From the NCBI GenBank assembly GCA_037133755.1, contig JBAXNN010000005.1, positions 62,001 through 126,000 on the forward strand: DNA of 64,000 nt, in the 5' to 3' direction. The translations under genes and the position numbers were made by a program. Shown piece after piece: positions 8,473 to 17,882 of the stretch (positions within the stretch are counted from its first letter, which is position 1; every line of letters begins with the position of its first letter). A model generated the notes under the pieces. It had not been told where the DNA came from, did not search any database, and was given only the letters and a program-made list of their open reading frames with translations. The DNA comes from F1-60-MAGs149 sp037133755 (lineage in GTDB: Bacteria > Actinomycetota > Thermoleophilia > Gaiellales > F1-60-MAGs149).

Positions 8473-8933
8473 GCGCGCTCCATGCAGCAGATCGTCGGAA
8501 CGCCACCCGCTGCGGCCAGCAGCTCCTCGCCGATCGCGTAGGGCGGGTCGGCCAGCCCGAAGGCCACGTGCGCGTGCAGGCACTTGACCGCGCGCTCGCT
8601 GCGGACGCCACCGATGCCGAGGCGATACTCCGGACGCAGCGCCCGATGGCGCTCCATGGCGTCGTCGAACACCGCGGCCAGGTCGTCATCGCCAGCGATC
8701 CGCTCCTCGAGTGCCCGCACGCCGCCGGCCGACTCGAGCACAGAGACTTCGTGGATCAAGCCGGGACAACACAGCCAGTACGCGGTCGGGAACGGCTCAC
8801 CTTCGGGTGTCGTCGGCGGCTGCTCGACCACCACCGGGCGACCAGCGCTGCAGCGACACACGATCCGCGCAGGCGGATACGGCGCACGGCCGAGCTGCTC
8901 CTCGAGGAAAACGAGATCCGCGGGATCGATCAC
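8469..8933 (-). CDS. DUF501 family protein (154 aa)
   Basis: Matches the actinobacterial DUF501 pattern: QLGRAPYPPARIVCRC near the start, PFPTAYWLCCP in the middle and a C-terminal GIGGVRSERAVKCLHAH block. Function is unknown. In mycobacteria this gene follows enolase and an FtsB/DivIC homologue; here both are nearby but the strands differ. GTG 8933 gives 154 aa, near the length I recall for mycobacterial homologues; an in-frame ATG at 8969 would give 166. Cysteine pairs CRC and CC could bind metal. Confidence 0.85.
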   Translation of the reverse strand: MIDPADLVFLEEQLGRAPYPPARIVCRCSAGRPVVVEQPPTTPEGEPFPTAYWLCCPGLIHEVSVLESAGGVRALEERIAGDDDLAAVFDDAMERHRALRPEYRLGIGGVRSERAVKCLHAHVAFGLADPPYAIGEELLAAAGGVPTICCMERA

Positions 8934-8984
8934 GCCGACAGGGTACGCGGAAGGAGACGCGACACGCATGGCGAAGCGAGCGGC

Positions 8985-9236
8985 GTGCGAAAGCTTCTCG
9001 TCATCGGCGTGGTTGCGATCCTCGCGATCCTGTTCGTGCAGCCGATCCGCGCGTACCGCACCGCCCAGTCCGAGCTGACGGGCGCCCGCACCCAACTCGC
9101 CGACGCGCGCGCCGCGAAGGAGCGCGCCATCGAAGAGCGCGATGCCCTCGGCACCCGCGAGATGCTGGTCCGCGAGGCACGCCGTCGCGGCTATATCTTC
9201 CCCGGCGAGACGCCGTTCTCCGTCGGCAACCGCTAG
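8985..9236 (+). CDS. FtsB/DivIC-like septum formation protein (83 aa)
   Basis: Short bitopic protein: one N-terminal transmembrane helix (LLVIGVVAILAILFVQPIRA), a coiled coil (about residues 22-58), and the REARRRGYIFPGETPF motif typical of the FtsB/DivIC tail, where bacterial homologues read ..A R..g....GE..f. It probably joins the divisome scaffold with FtsL and FtsQ. The start GTG 8985 has no strong Shine-Dalgarno, but no other start is in frame. It is divergent from DUF501 (51 bp). Confidence 0.85.
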   Translation: MRKLLVIGVVAILAILFVQPIRAYRTAQSELTGARTQLADARAAKERAIEERDALGTREMLVREARRRGYIFPGETPFSVGNR

Positions 9237-9238
9237 CC

Positions 9239-9553
9239 ATGCCAGAGCCAAAGGGCTACTGGGTGGCACGCATCGACGTGCAGGACGAGACAGCCTACGG
9301 CGCTTACATCGCAACAAATGGCGTGGCGTTCGCGAAGTTCGGTGCGCGCTTCATCGTCCGCGGCGGTCCGTTCGAGCACGCTGAGGGATCCGCCCGCTCT
9401 CGCAACGTTGTGATCGAGTTTCCCTCGTACCAGGCCGCGCTCGATTGCTACGCCTCGCCTGAGTATGCGGCCGCGAAGGCGCTCCGGACCGCCGGCAGCG
9501 AGGGCGACCTGATCATCATCGGGGGCTACGACGGCCCGCAGCCCGGCGCCTGA
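9239..9553 (+). CDS. DUF1330 family protein (104 aa)
   Basis: A small dimeric alpha/beta (ferredoxin-like) barrel protein. The family signature is clear: GYWVARIDVQDETAYGAYI, then FIVRGGPFEHAEG, then VVIEFPSYQAALDCYASPEY. Biochemical role is unknown for the family. It begins 2 bp after the FtsB-like gene, so the two are probably co-transcribed. Confidence 0.92.
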   Translation: MPEPKGYWVARIDVQDETAYGAYIATNGVAFAKFGARFIVRGGPFEHAEGSARSRNVVIEFPSYQAALDCYASPEYAAAKALRTAGSEGDLIIIGGYDGPQPGA

Positions 9554-9577
9554 GTTCTCGCTCGGCCCCGCCGTTGG

Positions 9578-10915
9578 TCAGGACTGCTTGAAGTCGCCCG
9601 CGTTCCACTTCGCCAGCTGCGCCGGCGACTGCTGGTCGAGCCAGCGAGCGAGGGTGATGAAGTCGACGCAGGCGACCTCGGGGGTCGTGCAGGCCTTGTT
9701 GAGTGTGCGGATCAGCGCGCGGTTATAGGCGCCGCCATTCCACGTGGCAAAGTGCGAGCCGAGGATCAGCGGGGCGCGGTTCGAGTGATACAGGCCGTTG
9801 AGCGCACCGATGTAGCTCTTGTACGTCCAGTTCTCGAGCGTCTTCTGACGCGCCGGGCTATCGGTCTTGCCGTGGTTGAAGTAGAAGTTGTAGTCCATCG
9901 CCAGCGTCGCGTACTTGGAGCCGAAGCGGTGGATCGAGGGCAACGGGAAGTTCCACAGCCCCTGCTGCTTCGTCGGCCACTGCCCGAGGATGCCCTCCTG
10001 GCTGGCGTCGTACTCGTAGCCGAGCTGCCCCATCGCCGTGTAGAGCGCGGTCTTGTCGCCCATCAGACACGGCGTGCGGCCGCCGTGGAAATCGCTCTTG
10101 TTGATCACCGAGGTGATCGGCGTCTTGAGGTGGTTGACCTCGCTGACGTTGAGCATCAGCTTCTCCCACTGCGACTGCTCGCTGACCCAGTCGTCCGCCG
10201 TCCAGGCATTCGACTCGTCGCAGATGTGCGAGACGTAGTGGGACCCAATCTCGTTGCCCATCATGCGGGCGACCTCAAAGGCCTTCCAGTTGTCGTAGAG
10301 ATTCTGCTCAGCGCTCTTCGAGCCGGCCAGCTCGGCGTAGCCACCAAGGTTCGAGAAGCCGCTCGGCTTGTTCGGCGGCTGGTACGCATCCTTGTACTGC
10401 GGCAGCAGCATGTAGATGCCGCTGACGAAGAAGGTGAACCGCGCCCCGAGCTTCTCGGCCAGCGGCAGCCAAGTGCGGTACATCTCGATGTCGGCCGCGC
10501 CGTCGAAGGACGAGATCAGGAACTGTGGTGGACGCCCGTTGGCCATGGCCAGATCGATCGCGGCCTGCGCCTGCGGCGTGGGCTTCCAGTCCGGCCACTC
10601 CTCCGCGGGCATTGGCGGCAAGCCGTCGGTGCCGGCACCAGACGTCTCGGCCGCTGCGGCCGTCGTCTCGGTGATCGAGGCCGCAGCAGCAGCCTCATCA
10701 ACCGGTGCCTTCGCGGGCTTGGCGGCAGCCTTGTCGGGCTTGGCCGCGGGCACGACAGGCGTCGCGTCCGTGCCCTTCAGCTGCGGGTAGGCGAGCGCCA
10801 CGCCGACGATGCAGAGCGCCACGGCCACCACGAGCAGCAGGACGACGCGTCGCCGTCGCGCGGCGGCGCGCTGGCGATGTCGGGTGTACTGCTGGCTGCG
10901 GGTGCGCGTACTCAT
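9578..10915 (-). CDS. polysaccharide deacetylase-like (NodB-fold) secreted protein (445 aa)
   Basis: Membrane-anchored by one helix after a basic N-terminus (RRRRVVLLLVVAVALCIVGV), followed by an Ala/Pro/Lys-rich linker to about residue 115. The rest resembles NodB-type deacetylases: motif 1 SSFDGAAD (the usual FDD is FDG here, so one metal-binding Asp is missing), FTFFVSGIY, and motif 2 as GSHYVSH (H-x3-H). Related actinobacterial proteins share the FDGA form as I recall, so this is a subfamily trait and activity is uncertain. It stands alone, between a DUF1330 gene and enolase. Confidence 0.8.
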   Translation of the reverse strand: MSTRTRSQQYTRHRQRAAARRRRVVLLLVVAVALCIVGVALAYPQLKGTDATPVVPAAKPDKAAAKPAKAPVDEAAAAASITETTAAAAETSGAGTDGLPPMPAEEWPDWKPTPQAQAAIDLAMANGRPPQFLISSFDGAADIEMYRTWLPLAEKLGARFTFFVSGIYMLLPQYKDAYQPPNKPSGFSNLGGYAELAGSKSAEQNLYDNWKAFEVARMMGNEIGSHYVSHICDESNAWTADDWVSEQSQWEKLMLNVSEVNHLKTPITSVINKSDFHGGRTPCLMGDKTALYTAMGQLGYEYDASQEGILGQWPTKQQGLWNFPLPSIHRFGSKYATLAMDYNFYFNHGKTDSPARQKTLENWTYKSYIGALNGLYHSNRAPLILGSHFATWNGGAYNRALIRTLNKACTTPEVACVDFITLARWLDQQSPAQLAKWNAGDFKQS

Positions 10916-11015
10916 GCGGAAAGCGGCCCTTCGACCGTTCCCGACAGTACGTCCGCGCTTGGGCTATCCCTCTGCCCGGTTGGCGATCCGCATCACCCTG
11001 TTACGAAACCGATAT

Positions 11016-12302
11016 TCAGCTGGTTTGGGCAAACGCCTTGCGGCCCGGGTACACGGCACGCGATCCGAGCTGCTCCTCGATGCGGATCAGTCGGTTGTAC
11101 TTGGCAACACGATCCGAGCGCGACGGTGCGCCCGTCTTGATCTGGCCGGTATTGAAGGCGACCGCGAGATCGGCAATCGTGACGTCCTCGGTCTCGCCCG
11201 AGCGATGCGACATGACGGAGCGCATGCCGGCGCCGCGCGCAACCTCGATCGCATCGGCGGTCTCCGACAGCGTGCCGATCTGATTGACCTTCACGAGCAG
11301 CGCGTTGCCCGCGCCCTGCTCGATGCCCATGCGCAGCCGGTCGGGATTCGTGACGAAGAGATCGTCACCCACGAGCTGCACGTGATCGCCCAGCGTCTTG
11401 GTGAGCAGCGTCCAACCATCCCAGTCATCCTCGGAGCAGCCGTCCTCGATCGAGACGATCGGATAGCGGTCGGCAAGGTCGACCCAGAAGGCGACCATCT
11501 CCTCGCTCGTCAGGTTGCGTCCGTCGCCCGGCAGGCGGTAGAGGCCGGCGGCCTCGTCGTAGAGCTCGGTCATTGCCGGATCGAGTGCGATCGCGATGTC
11601 CGTGCCCGGCGTGTAGCCCGCGCGCTCGATCGCACCCATGATCAGCGTCAGCGCCTCCTCGTTCGAGGAGAGGTCCGGTGCCACGCCGCCCTCGTCGCCA
11701 ACGGCGGTCGAGAGGCCACGCTGCTTGACGTCGGCGCGCAGCGCGTGGAACGTCTCGACGCCCCAGCGCAGGCCCTCGGCGAAGCTCGGCGCGCCGACGG
11801 GCATGATCATGAACTCCTGGAGGTCGAGCGCGTTATCGGCGTGCATGCCGCCGTTGATGACGTTCATCATCGGCACCGGCAACACGTGCGCATCGGAGCC
11901 ACCGACCTGGAGGTAGAGCGGCACGCCGTTGAATGCGGCCGCGGCATGGGCGCTGGCGAGCGACACGCCAAGAATGGCGTTCGCGCCGAGGCGGCCCTTG
12001 TTCGGCGTGCCGTCGAGCTCGATCAGGGCGGAGTCGATCGCGCGCTGGTCGCCCGCCTCCATGCCCTTCAGCTTGGCGGCGATCTCGCCGTTGACGTTGG
12101 CGACCGCCTGGGTGACGCCCTTGCCCATCCACGCATCGCCGCCATCACGAAGCTCGACGGCTTCCCACTGTCCCGTCGAGGCACCCGACGGCACCGCCGC
12201 GGTCCCGCGTGCGCCACCCTCGAGGACGACGTCGACCTCGACGGTCGGGTTGCCGCGCGAGTCGAGGATCTGGCGGCCGTGAATCGAGGTGATGACGCTC
12301 AT
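11016..12302 (-). CDS. eno: enolase (428 aa)
   Basis: Converts 2-phosphoglycerate to phosphoenolpyruvate in glycolysis. The whole sequence aligns by eye to bacterial enolases: ITSIHGRQILDSRGNPTVEV at the N-terminus, VPSGASTG loop, SIEDG and GDDLFVTN metal-site segments, LVKVNQIGTLSET with the catalytic Lys, and VMSHRSGETED. Length is normal. A Shine-Dalgarno (AAGGAG) sits five to six bases before the ATG. MazG is just upstream with an 8-bp gap, so they may share a transcript. Confidence 0.98.
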   Translation of the reverse strand: MSVITSIHGRQILDSRGNPTVEVDVVLEGGARGTAAVPSGASTGQWEAVELRDGGDAWMGKGVTQAVANVNGEIAAKLKGMEAGDQRAIDSALIELDGTPNKGRLGANAILGVSLASAHAAAAFNGVPLYLQVGGSDAHVLPVPMMNVINGGMHADNALDLQEFMIMPVGAPSFAEGLRWGVETFHALRADVKQRGLSTAVGDEGGVAPDLSSNEEALTLIMGAIERAGYTPGTDIAIALDPAMTELYDEAAGLYRLPGDGRNLTSEEMVAFWVDLADRYPIVSIEDGCSEDDWDGWTLLTKTLGDHVQLVGDDLFVTNPDRLRMGIEQGAGNALLVKVNQIGTLSETADAIEVARGAGMRSVMSHRSGETEDVTIADLAVAFNTGQIKTGAPSRSDRVAKYNRLIRIEEQLGSRAVYPGRKAFAQTS

Positions 12303-12310
12303 CGTGCTCC

Positions 12311-13366
12311 TTATCGGGGTGAGCGGGCGAGCCGCTCCTTCGCGGCGCGATAGTACCGCTCCTGCTCCTCGAGCGAGAGGTCAGTGAACGCAAACCCTTT
12401 CTCTGCCGCGATTCGCTCGGCCTCTTCCACGCGCGCACGGAAGCGCCCCGCGGCTCCCCGCAGCGCGGTTTCCGGGTCGACCTTGACGAGTCGCAAGAGG
12501 TTGACGGCGGCGAACAGTACGTCGCCCGCCTCGTCGCGCACCTCATCGGCGGGGGCGGGTCCCTGCGGCGGATGCGCGGCAAGTGCCTCCACTAGCTCAT
12601 CCAGTTCCTCGCGCGTCGCGGCCTCCGCCCCGCTCCATTGCTGCCAGTCAAAGCCGATCGCGGCGGCGCGCTTCTGCGTCTTGAGGGCCTGCAGAAGCGT
12701 GGGCAGCGAGGCGGGAATGTCGTGGAAGATCCCCTCGCGCCCCTCCTGCTCCCGCTTGATGCCCTCCCAGTTGCGGAGCACGTCATCCGTCGATGCGACC
12801 TCGACTTCGCCGTAGACGTGCGGGTGGCGGCGGATGAGCTTGTCTGCAATCCCGCTGGCGACATCCGAGAGATCGCCCGCACCGACCTCGCGCGTCATCA
12901 CGCTGAGGATGAAGGATTGGAAGAGGACGTCGCCGAGCTCGTCCACGAGCTTGGCGTCGGGCGGTCCGGCGAGCGCAACATCCGCCAGCTCGTAGGCCTC
13001 CTCGATCGTGTGCTGCACGATCGAGGCTGGGGTCTGCTCGCGGTCCCAGGGGCACTCGCTGCGCAGCCGTACGGTGATCTCCCAGAGCCGCCCGAGCGCC
13101 TGCGCCGTGGCGCGCGCCGCGAGCGCCTCGCGATCGAGCGCCACGTCGAGTGCGTCGTCATCGCGCACGAGACGCCACGCCGTCAAGTCGTCCGCGGCAA
13201 TCAGCGTGGCGTCCTCAGCATGCCGAACGCCGCGCTCCGTGAGGAACGCGGCGAGGGCAGCGCAGCGAAGATCGGCTACACCGGCGGCGACAAGCTCCTC
13301 GAGCGCGAGCGCAGGCACGCCGGCGGGGTCACCCCCGCCGAGCGCGACGACGCGTCGCTCCGCCAC
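12311..13366 (-). CDS. mazG: MazG nucleoside triphosphate pyrophosphohydrolase with N-terminal extension (351 aa)
   Basis: House-cleaning NTP pyrophosphatase. The first MazG domain starts near residue 90 (LRSECPWDREQTPAS) with the metal motifs EEAYELAD and DELGDVLFQ; the second contains EELDELVEALA and DEAGDVLFAAVNL. Residues 1-85 are not MazG: VVALGGGDPAGVPALALEEL resembles the opening of the tetrapyrrole-methylase fold fused to MazG in Bacillus YabN, but most of that domain is missing. It starts at GTG 13366, directly after the TAG of the PpiC gene with no gap, so it is probably coupled to it. Confidence 0.93.
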   Translation of the reverse strand: MAERRVVALGGGDPAGVPALALEELVAAGVADLRCAALAAFLTERGVRHAEDATLIAADDLTAWRLVRDDDALDVALDREALAARATAQALGRLWEITVRLRSECPWDREQTPASIVQHTIEEAYELADVALAGPPDAKLVDELGDVLFQSFILSVMTREVGAGDLSDVASGIADKLIRRHPHVYGEVEVASTDDVLRNWEGIKREQEGREGIFHDIPASLPTLLQALKTQKRAAAIGFDWQQWSGAEAATREELDELVEALAAHPPQGPAPADEVRDEAGDVLFAAVNLLRLVKVDPETALRGAAGRFRARVEEAERIAAEKGFAFTDLSLEEQERYYRAAKERLARSPR

Positions 13367-14431
13367 CTACCCGGCGGTGCTGGTGGAGGCCGTCTGCTGC
13401 GGCGGCAGCGAGTAGCCCTTGGCGAAGCCGGTCTTGGCGGCGTATTCCTTCTGCACGCCGTCGAACCACTTCGTTGCCGCCTCGTTCTTCTTGGTCTGCG
13501 ACAGCTCGTCGATGATCTGCTGCTTGACGTCCTCGAAGGCCTGGACCTTGGCCGGCGTGACCGGACCGAGCGCCTTGATGATGTGGCAGCCGAACTGCGA
13601 CTTGACCGGCGGGTCCGTGATGTCACCCGTGTTCTTGAGCGCGAAGGCGGCCTTGCGGAAGTCGGCGTCCCAGTTCTGATCGTTCGTGATCGTGTACTCG
13701 CCGCCCGTGTCCTTCGAGCCCGGATCAGCGGAGTACTTCTTGACGAGGGCCTTCCAGTCGTTCGGATTGGCCTTGACCTCCTTGAGGACCTCTTCCGCCT
13801 TGACGCAGTCGGCGTCGGTGGCCTTCCCCTTCGGGGCGACGTCGAGGAGGATGTGTGCGACCTTGCGGGACTCGGCGGTCGTGAACTTCGTCTTCTTGTC
13901 CTTGTCGTACTGCTTCTGGGCCTCTTCGTCGGTCACCTTGACGTTCTTGGTGACGTCGTCGTAGAGCGCCTGCGCCTGCTGACGGAGCGTGAACTGCTCG
14001 ATCAGCTGCGCCTCGGTGAGGCCCTGATCCTTGAGGTACTTCTCGTACGCCTTCGGCTTGTTCTGGCAGCACTGCGCCTGGAACGCCTTGAGATCCTCCT
14101 GGATCTTCTTGTCGTCGACCTTGATGCCCTTCGCCTTGGCCTCCTGCTGGATCTCGGCGTTCTGCACGAGGCTCTGGAGGACCTGCTGCTTGAGCGTCTT
14201 CTCCTCGGCGGAGCCCTTCTTCGGGGCCGTCTGGCCGTTGGCCACGCCCTGCTTGACGGCGGAGGCGTAGAGCTCGTCGAACTGCGCCTGCGTGATGGGC
14301 TGATCGCCGACGACGGCAACGTCGCCCGACGGAACCGTGGGCTTGGTGCTGCCGCTGTCAGAGCCGCCGCAGGCCGTCACGGCGACGGCGATAGCGACGA
14401 GCAGGAAAGCGATCGAAAGGGCTTTGCGCAT
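13367..14431 (-). CDS. PpiC/SurA-type peptidyl-prolyl isomerase lipoprotein (354 aa)
   Basis: Extracytoplasmic foldase. The lipoprotein signal peptide (residues 2-20) ends in the lipobox VTAC with lipidated Cys21. A SurA-N-like helical region with Gln/Lys-rich stretches is followed by a parvulin domain (about 190-300: AHILLDVAPKGKATD, GGEYTITND, PVKSQFGCHIIKA). The C-terminal helix ends in a Thr/Ala tail. ATG 14431 was taken because the lipobox follows at the right distance. Lies between mfd (59 bp upstream) and mazG. In other bacteria PrsA/SurA-like genes also sit next to mfd and mazG, which supports the family call. Confidence 0.92.
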   Translation of the reverse strand: MRKALSIAFLLVAIAVAVTACGGSDSGSTKPTVPSGDVAVVGDQPITQAQFDELYASAVKQGVANGQTAPKKGSAEEKTLKQQVLQSLVQNAEIQQEAKAKGIKVDDKKIQEDLKAFQAQCCQNKPKAYEKYLKDQGLTEAQLIEQFTLRQQAQALYDDVTKNVKVTDEEAQKQYDKDKKTKFTTAESRKVAHILLDVAPKGKATDADCVKAEEVLKEVKANPNDWKALVKKYSADPGSKDTGGEYTITNDQNWDADFRKAAFALKNTGDITDPPVKSQFGCHIIKALGPVTPAKVQAFEDVKQQIIDELSQTKKNEAATKWFDGVQKEYAAKTGFAKGYSLPPQQTASTSTAG

Positions 14432-14490
14432 AGGAGAAGGGGCTCCGAGGGTAATGGTCAGATCAGGTGCAAGTCGCAAGAAAACGCCGC

Positions 14491-17400
14491 TTAGGACGCT
14501 TCCGACCGCAGCCCGATAATAGCATCGGCCAGTTCTCGCGCCCGATCGATCGGTGATCCGGACTGCCCCACCGGCAGGCGCAACTCGTCTTTGGCCGGTG
14601 TCGCGATGATGCCGTCGAGGCGCTCGCGCAGGGTGCGTGCTTCCTCCAGCGACAGCCGTGTGCCGGTGATGCGGGCGCCGTCCTTGCCGACCTGCACGAC
14701 GACGTTGCCGAGCGGGGCAATCGCCAGACGCAGCTCCTGCATGCCGATCAGGTTCTGCACGGGATCCGGCACCGGGCCGAAACGATCGGCGAGTTCCAAC
14801 TCGAGATCGCGCAACTGGTCGATCTCCACCGCCAGTGCGATCCGGCGATGGACGTCCATCTTGACGGCCTCCAGCCCCACGTACTCGGCGGGGACATAGG
14901 CGTCGAGCGCGAGGTCGATACGCGGTCCCGTCGCCATCGCCTCGGGGGCCACGCCCTGCAGGTCGGCGACGGCTTCGGCCAAGAGGTCGCAGTAGAGCTC
15001 GAAGCCGATCGCCGCGACGTGGCCCGACTGCTCATCGCCGAGCAGGTTGCCGGCGCCACGCAGCTCGAGATCGCGCATAGCGACACGGAAGCCCGACCCG
15101 AGCTCGGTGTAGTCGGCGAGCGCCGCCAGCCGAGCACGCGCCTCTTCGGACAGCTCGGTCGCGTCGGGGTACAGCAGGTACGCATGTGCCGTCACGTCCG
15201 AACGGCCGACGCGACCGCGGATCTGGTACAGCTGCGAGAGACCGAGCAGGTCTGCGCGATCGACGATGAGCGTGTTCGCCGTCGGGATGTCGAGGCCCGA
15301 TTCGATGATCGTCGTGGCCACCAGCACGTCGTGGTCGCCGCGGAGGAACGCCGCCATCACGTCCTCCAGCTGGCGCTCCGACATCTGCCCGTGGCCAATG
15401 CCAATGCGTAGTTCGGGGCACAGCTGGTTGAGGTGCTGCGCGGCCTCCTCGATCGTCTCGACGCGATTGTGCAGATAGAACGCCTGTCCCCCGCGCTCAA
15501 TTTCGCGCCGCAGGGCACCGGCCACCTGCTCGTCGTCGTACTCACCGACATGCGTGTGGATCGGACGGCGACCGCGAGGCGGCGTGGCGATCACCGAGAT
15601 GTCACGCAGCCCGGCCAGCGACATGTGCAGGGTGCGCGGGATCGGCGTCGCCGACAACGCCAGCACGTCGACCTCCGTGCGCATCTGGCGCAGCAGCTCC
15701 TTCTGCGCCACGCCGAAGCGCTGCTCCTCATCGACGATCACGAGCCCGAGATCGTTCGGCACGACGTCGCGTGACAGCACGCGATGCGTGCCAATCAGCA
15801 GATCGACCTTGCCGTCGCGGAAGTCGGCCACAACCTCCTTCGACTCTTTTGCCGAACGCATGCGCGAGACCACCTCGATCCGCACGGGGAGATCCATCAG
15901 CCGACTGCGGAAGGTGGCGCCGTGCTGCTGGGCGAGGATCGTCGTCGGTGCGAGCAGGAGCACCTGCTTGCCCGACTCCACCACACGCACGGCGGCGCGC
16001 AGCGCGACCTCGGTCTTGCCGAACCCGACGTCGCCGCAGATCAGGCGGTCCATCGGGCGATCCTGCGACAGGTCGTCCATCACCTCTTCGATGGCCCGTG
16101 CCTGGTCGTCGGTCTCGCTGTAGGCGAAGCCCTCCTCCACGCGTCGCAGCAGCTCGCCCGGCTCCTCGTGCGAGACGCCGGGTATCGACTGACGCTGGGC
16201 GTAGAGCGCCAGCAGCTCACCGGCCATCTCGCGCACCGCGACGCGCGCTCGGGCCTTCATCTGCAGCCACGTCTTGCCGCCGAGCTTCGACAGCTGCGGC
16301 TCCTTGCCGTCGGCGCCGACGTAGCGCGTCAGCTTCGAGATCTGCTCGTGCGGCAGGTAGAGACGATCCTCGCCGCGGAAGGCGAGATCGAGGTAATCGC
16401 GCGTGACGCCGCCGACGGTGCGCGTCTCGAAGCGCTCGAAACGACCCACGCCGTGGTCCTCGTGCACGACGACGTCACCCGGACGCAGGTCGCCGAACGA
16501 CGAGATCGCGCGACCACCACGGGCCGGTGCCGTGCGGCGAGAGCGGAACAGCGACGAACCGGTGATGACGGCGATTCGCGCGGTCGGCGCGACCATGCCA
16601 CGACGCAGCGGCGCCACCACGGCGTACACGCCAGCGGCATCGGGCAGGGCATCGCCCGCTTCCAGCCACTCGACGTCGAGGCACTTCAGCTGCCGGATCG
16701 CACGCTCGGCATCGCCGAGGTGCGGGAACGACAGGACAACCCGCAGGTCCCGACCGGCAAGGCCCTTGAGCGCGCGCTCGATCTCGGCCAGGCCGCGCGC
16801 GGCGAGCGCAGGCGGATGGCCTTCGAACACCACGGGCTGGCCGGTCGGCAGCACGTCGAGGCGGTGTGCACCCTCGAGCGTGTCCGCAAGCTGCTCGTAC
16901 GTCAGATACGCGCGACGGGCCGGACTGGCGATCTCGTCGATGCGCTCGCGCCCCGCGGCAAGAATCTCGGGCGCATCCCAGAGGACGATCGGGCCTGCAC
17001 TGATCAGCTCGGGCGCCAACGCAACGAGCCCCTCCGGCAGGTGTGGCCCCTCATCGCCCAGCCGCTCACTGAGATCACCGGTGTCGCCATCGCTCGCGGG
17101 CTGGATCGTGATCTCGGCGATGTCCCGCAGCGAGCGCTGCGTCAGCGTGGAGAACGACGACAGACGCTCGACATCGTCGCCGAAGAGATCGACGCGAATC
17201 GGCTCGCGTCCCGTCGTCGGGAAGACGTCGACGAGGTCGCCGCGCACCGAGACCTGGCCGCGCTCGTCGACAGACCCATCGACGCGCTCGTAGCCCATGG
17301 CAACGAGGCGGGCGACCAGTGCGTCCCGATCGATGGCGTCACCCTTGGTGATCCGAAAGCCCTGGGGCCGGGCTGTGCGTCCCGGCAGGCGCTCGACGAG

Positions 17401-17835
17401 CGCGTCGGCCGACACCGCGACGACGCCACCTTCGGCAAGCACTGCGAGTGCGTGGGCGCGCTCGCCGACAAGGTGCGGCGCCGGTGCCAGGCCAGAGCCC
17501 CAATCGACGCCGCGGTGTGGCAGGTACGCGACCGGTGCGTCGGGGAGAAACGCCTGGACGGCATCGGCCAGCTCGCGGGCGCGATCATCGTCGGCGACCA
17601 CGACCGACAACGCAGAGCGATCGGCATCGGCGCGGCGCGCATGCAGCGCGGCGACGACGAGCGGCAGCACGGCCTCGGCACAGCGGGCGGAGACGATTGC
17701 CGTCGAGCCAAGGCGCGTGGCAACCTGACCAACATCGTCTGCCGCCGCGAACGCGGCAGTGACGGGCTCGAGTCCCGCAACCGCGGCGGGCGGCGGCGCA
17801 CTATCCTGCTCGTAGTCGTCGTGGTCGTCTATCAC
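14491..17835 (-). CDS. mfd: transcription-repair coupling factor Mfd (1114 aa)
   Basis: Removes stalled RNA polymerase from lesions and recruits UvrA. Domain order: UvrB-like N-terminal module (about 50-380), RNA polymerase interaction domain (FGDLRPGDVVVHEDHGVGRF, about 455-520), then RecG-like translocase with Walker A GDVGFGKTEVALRAA, the DEEQRFG box, SATPIPRTL and the VATTIIESGLDIP motif, and a C-terminal D7 domain. Length is usual. It starts at GTG 17835; a TAGGCT box lies 11 nt upstream. It is divergent from the M20 peptidase gene. Confidence 0.97.
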   Translation of the reverse strand: MIDDHDDYEQDSAPPPAAVAGLEPVTAAFAAADDVGQVATRLGSTAIVSARCAEAVLPLVVAALHARRADADRSALSVVVADDDRARELADAVQAFLPDAPVAYLPHRGVDWGSGLAPAPHLVGERAHALAVLAEGGVVAVSADALVERLPGRTARPQGFRITKGDAIDRDALVARLVAMGYERVDGSVDERGQVSVRGDLVDVFPTTGREPIRVDLFGDDVERLSSFSTLTQRSLRDIAEITIQPASDGDTGDLSERLGDEGPHLPEGLVALAPELISAGPIVLWDAPEILAAGRERIDEIASPARRAYLTYEQLADTLEGAHRLDVLPTGQPVVFEGHPPALAARGLAEIERALKGLAGRDLRVVLSFPHLGDAERAIRQLKCLDVEWLEAGDALPDAAGVYAVVAPLRRGMVAPTARIAVITGSSLFRSRRTAPARGGRAISSFGDLRPGDVVVHEDHGVGRFERFETRTVGGVTRDYLDLAFRGEDRLYLPHEQISKLTRYVGADGKEPQLSKLGGKTWLQMKARARVAVREMAGELLALYAQRQSIPGVSHEEPGELLRRVEEGFAYSETDDQARAIEEVMDDLSQDRPMDRLICGDVGFGKTEVALRAAVRVVESGKQVLLLAPTTILAQQHGATFRSRLMDLPVRIEVVSRMRSAKESKEVVADFRDGKVDLLIGTHRVLSRDVVPNDLGLVIVDEEQRFGVAQKELLRQMRTEVDVLALSATPIPRTLHMSLAGLRDISVIATPPRGRRPIHTHVGEYDDEQVAGALRREIERGGQAFYLHNRVETIEEAAQHLNQLCPELRIGIGHGQMSERQLEDVMAAFLRGDHDVLVATTIIESGLDIPTANTLIVDRADLLGLSQLYQIRGRVGRSDVTAHAYLLYPDATELSEEARARLAALADYTELGSGFRVAMRDLELRGAGNLLGDEQSGHVAAIGFELYCDLLAEAVADLQGVAPEAMATGPRIDLALDAYVPAEYVGLEAVKMDVHRRIALAVEIDQLRDLELELADRFGPVPDPVQNLIGMQELRLAIAPLGNVVVQVGKDGARITGTRLSLEEARTLRERLDGIIATPAKDELRLPVGQSGSPIDRARELADAIIGLRSEAS

Positions 17836-17882
17836 CGGCGAGCCGAAGCCTACGTCCCCACCCCACCCATCGGAGCCACCCC

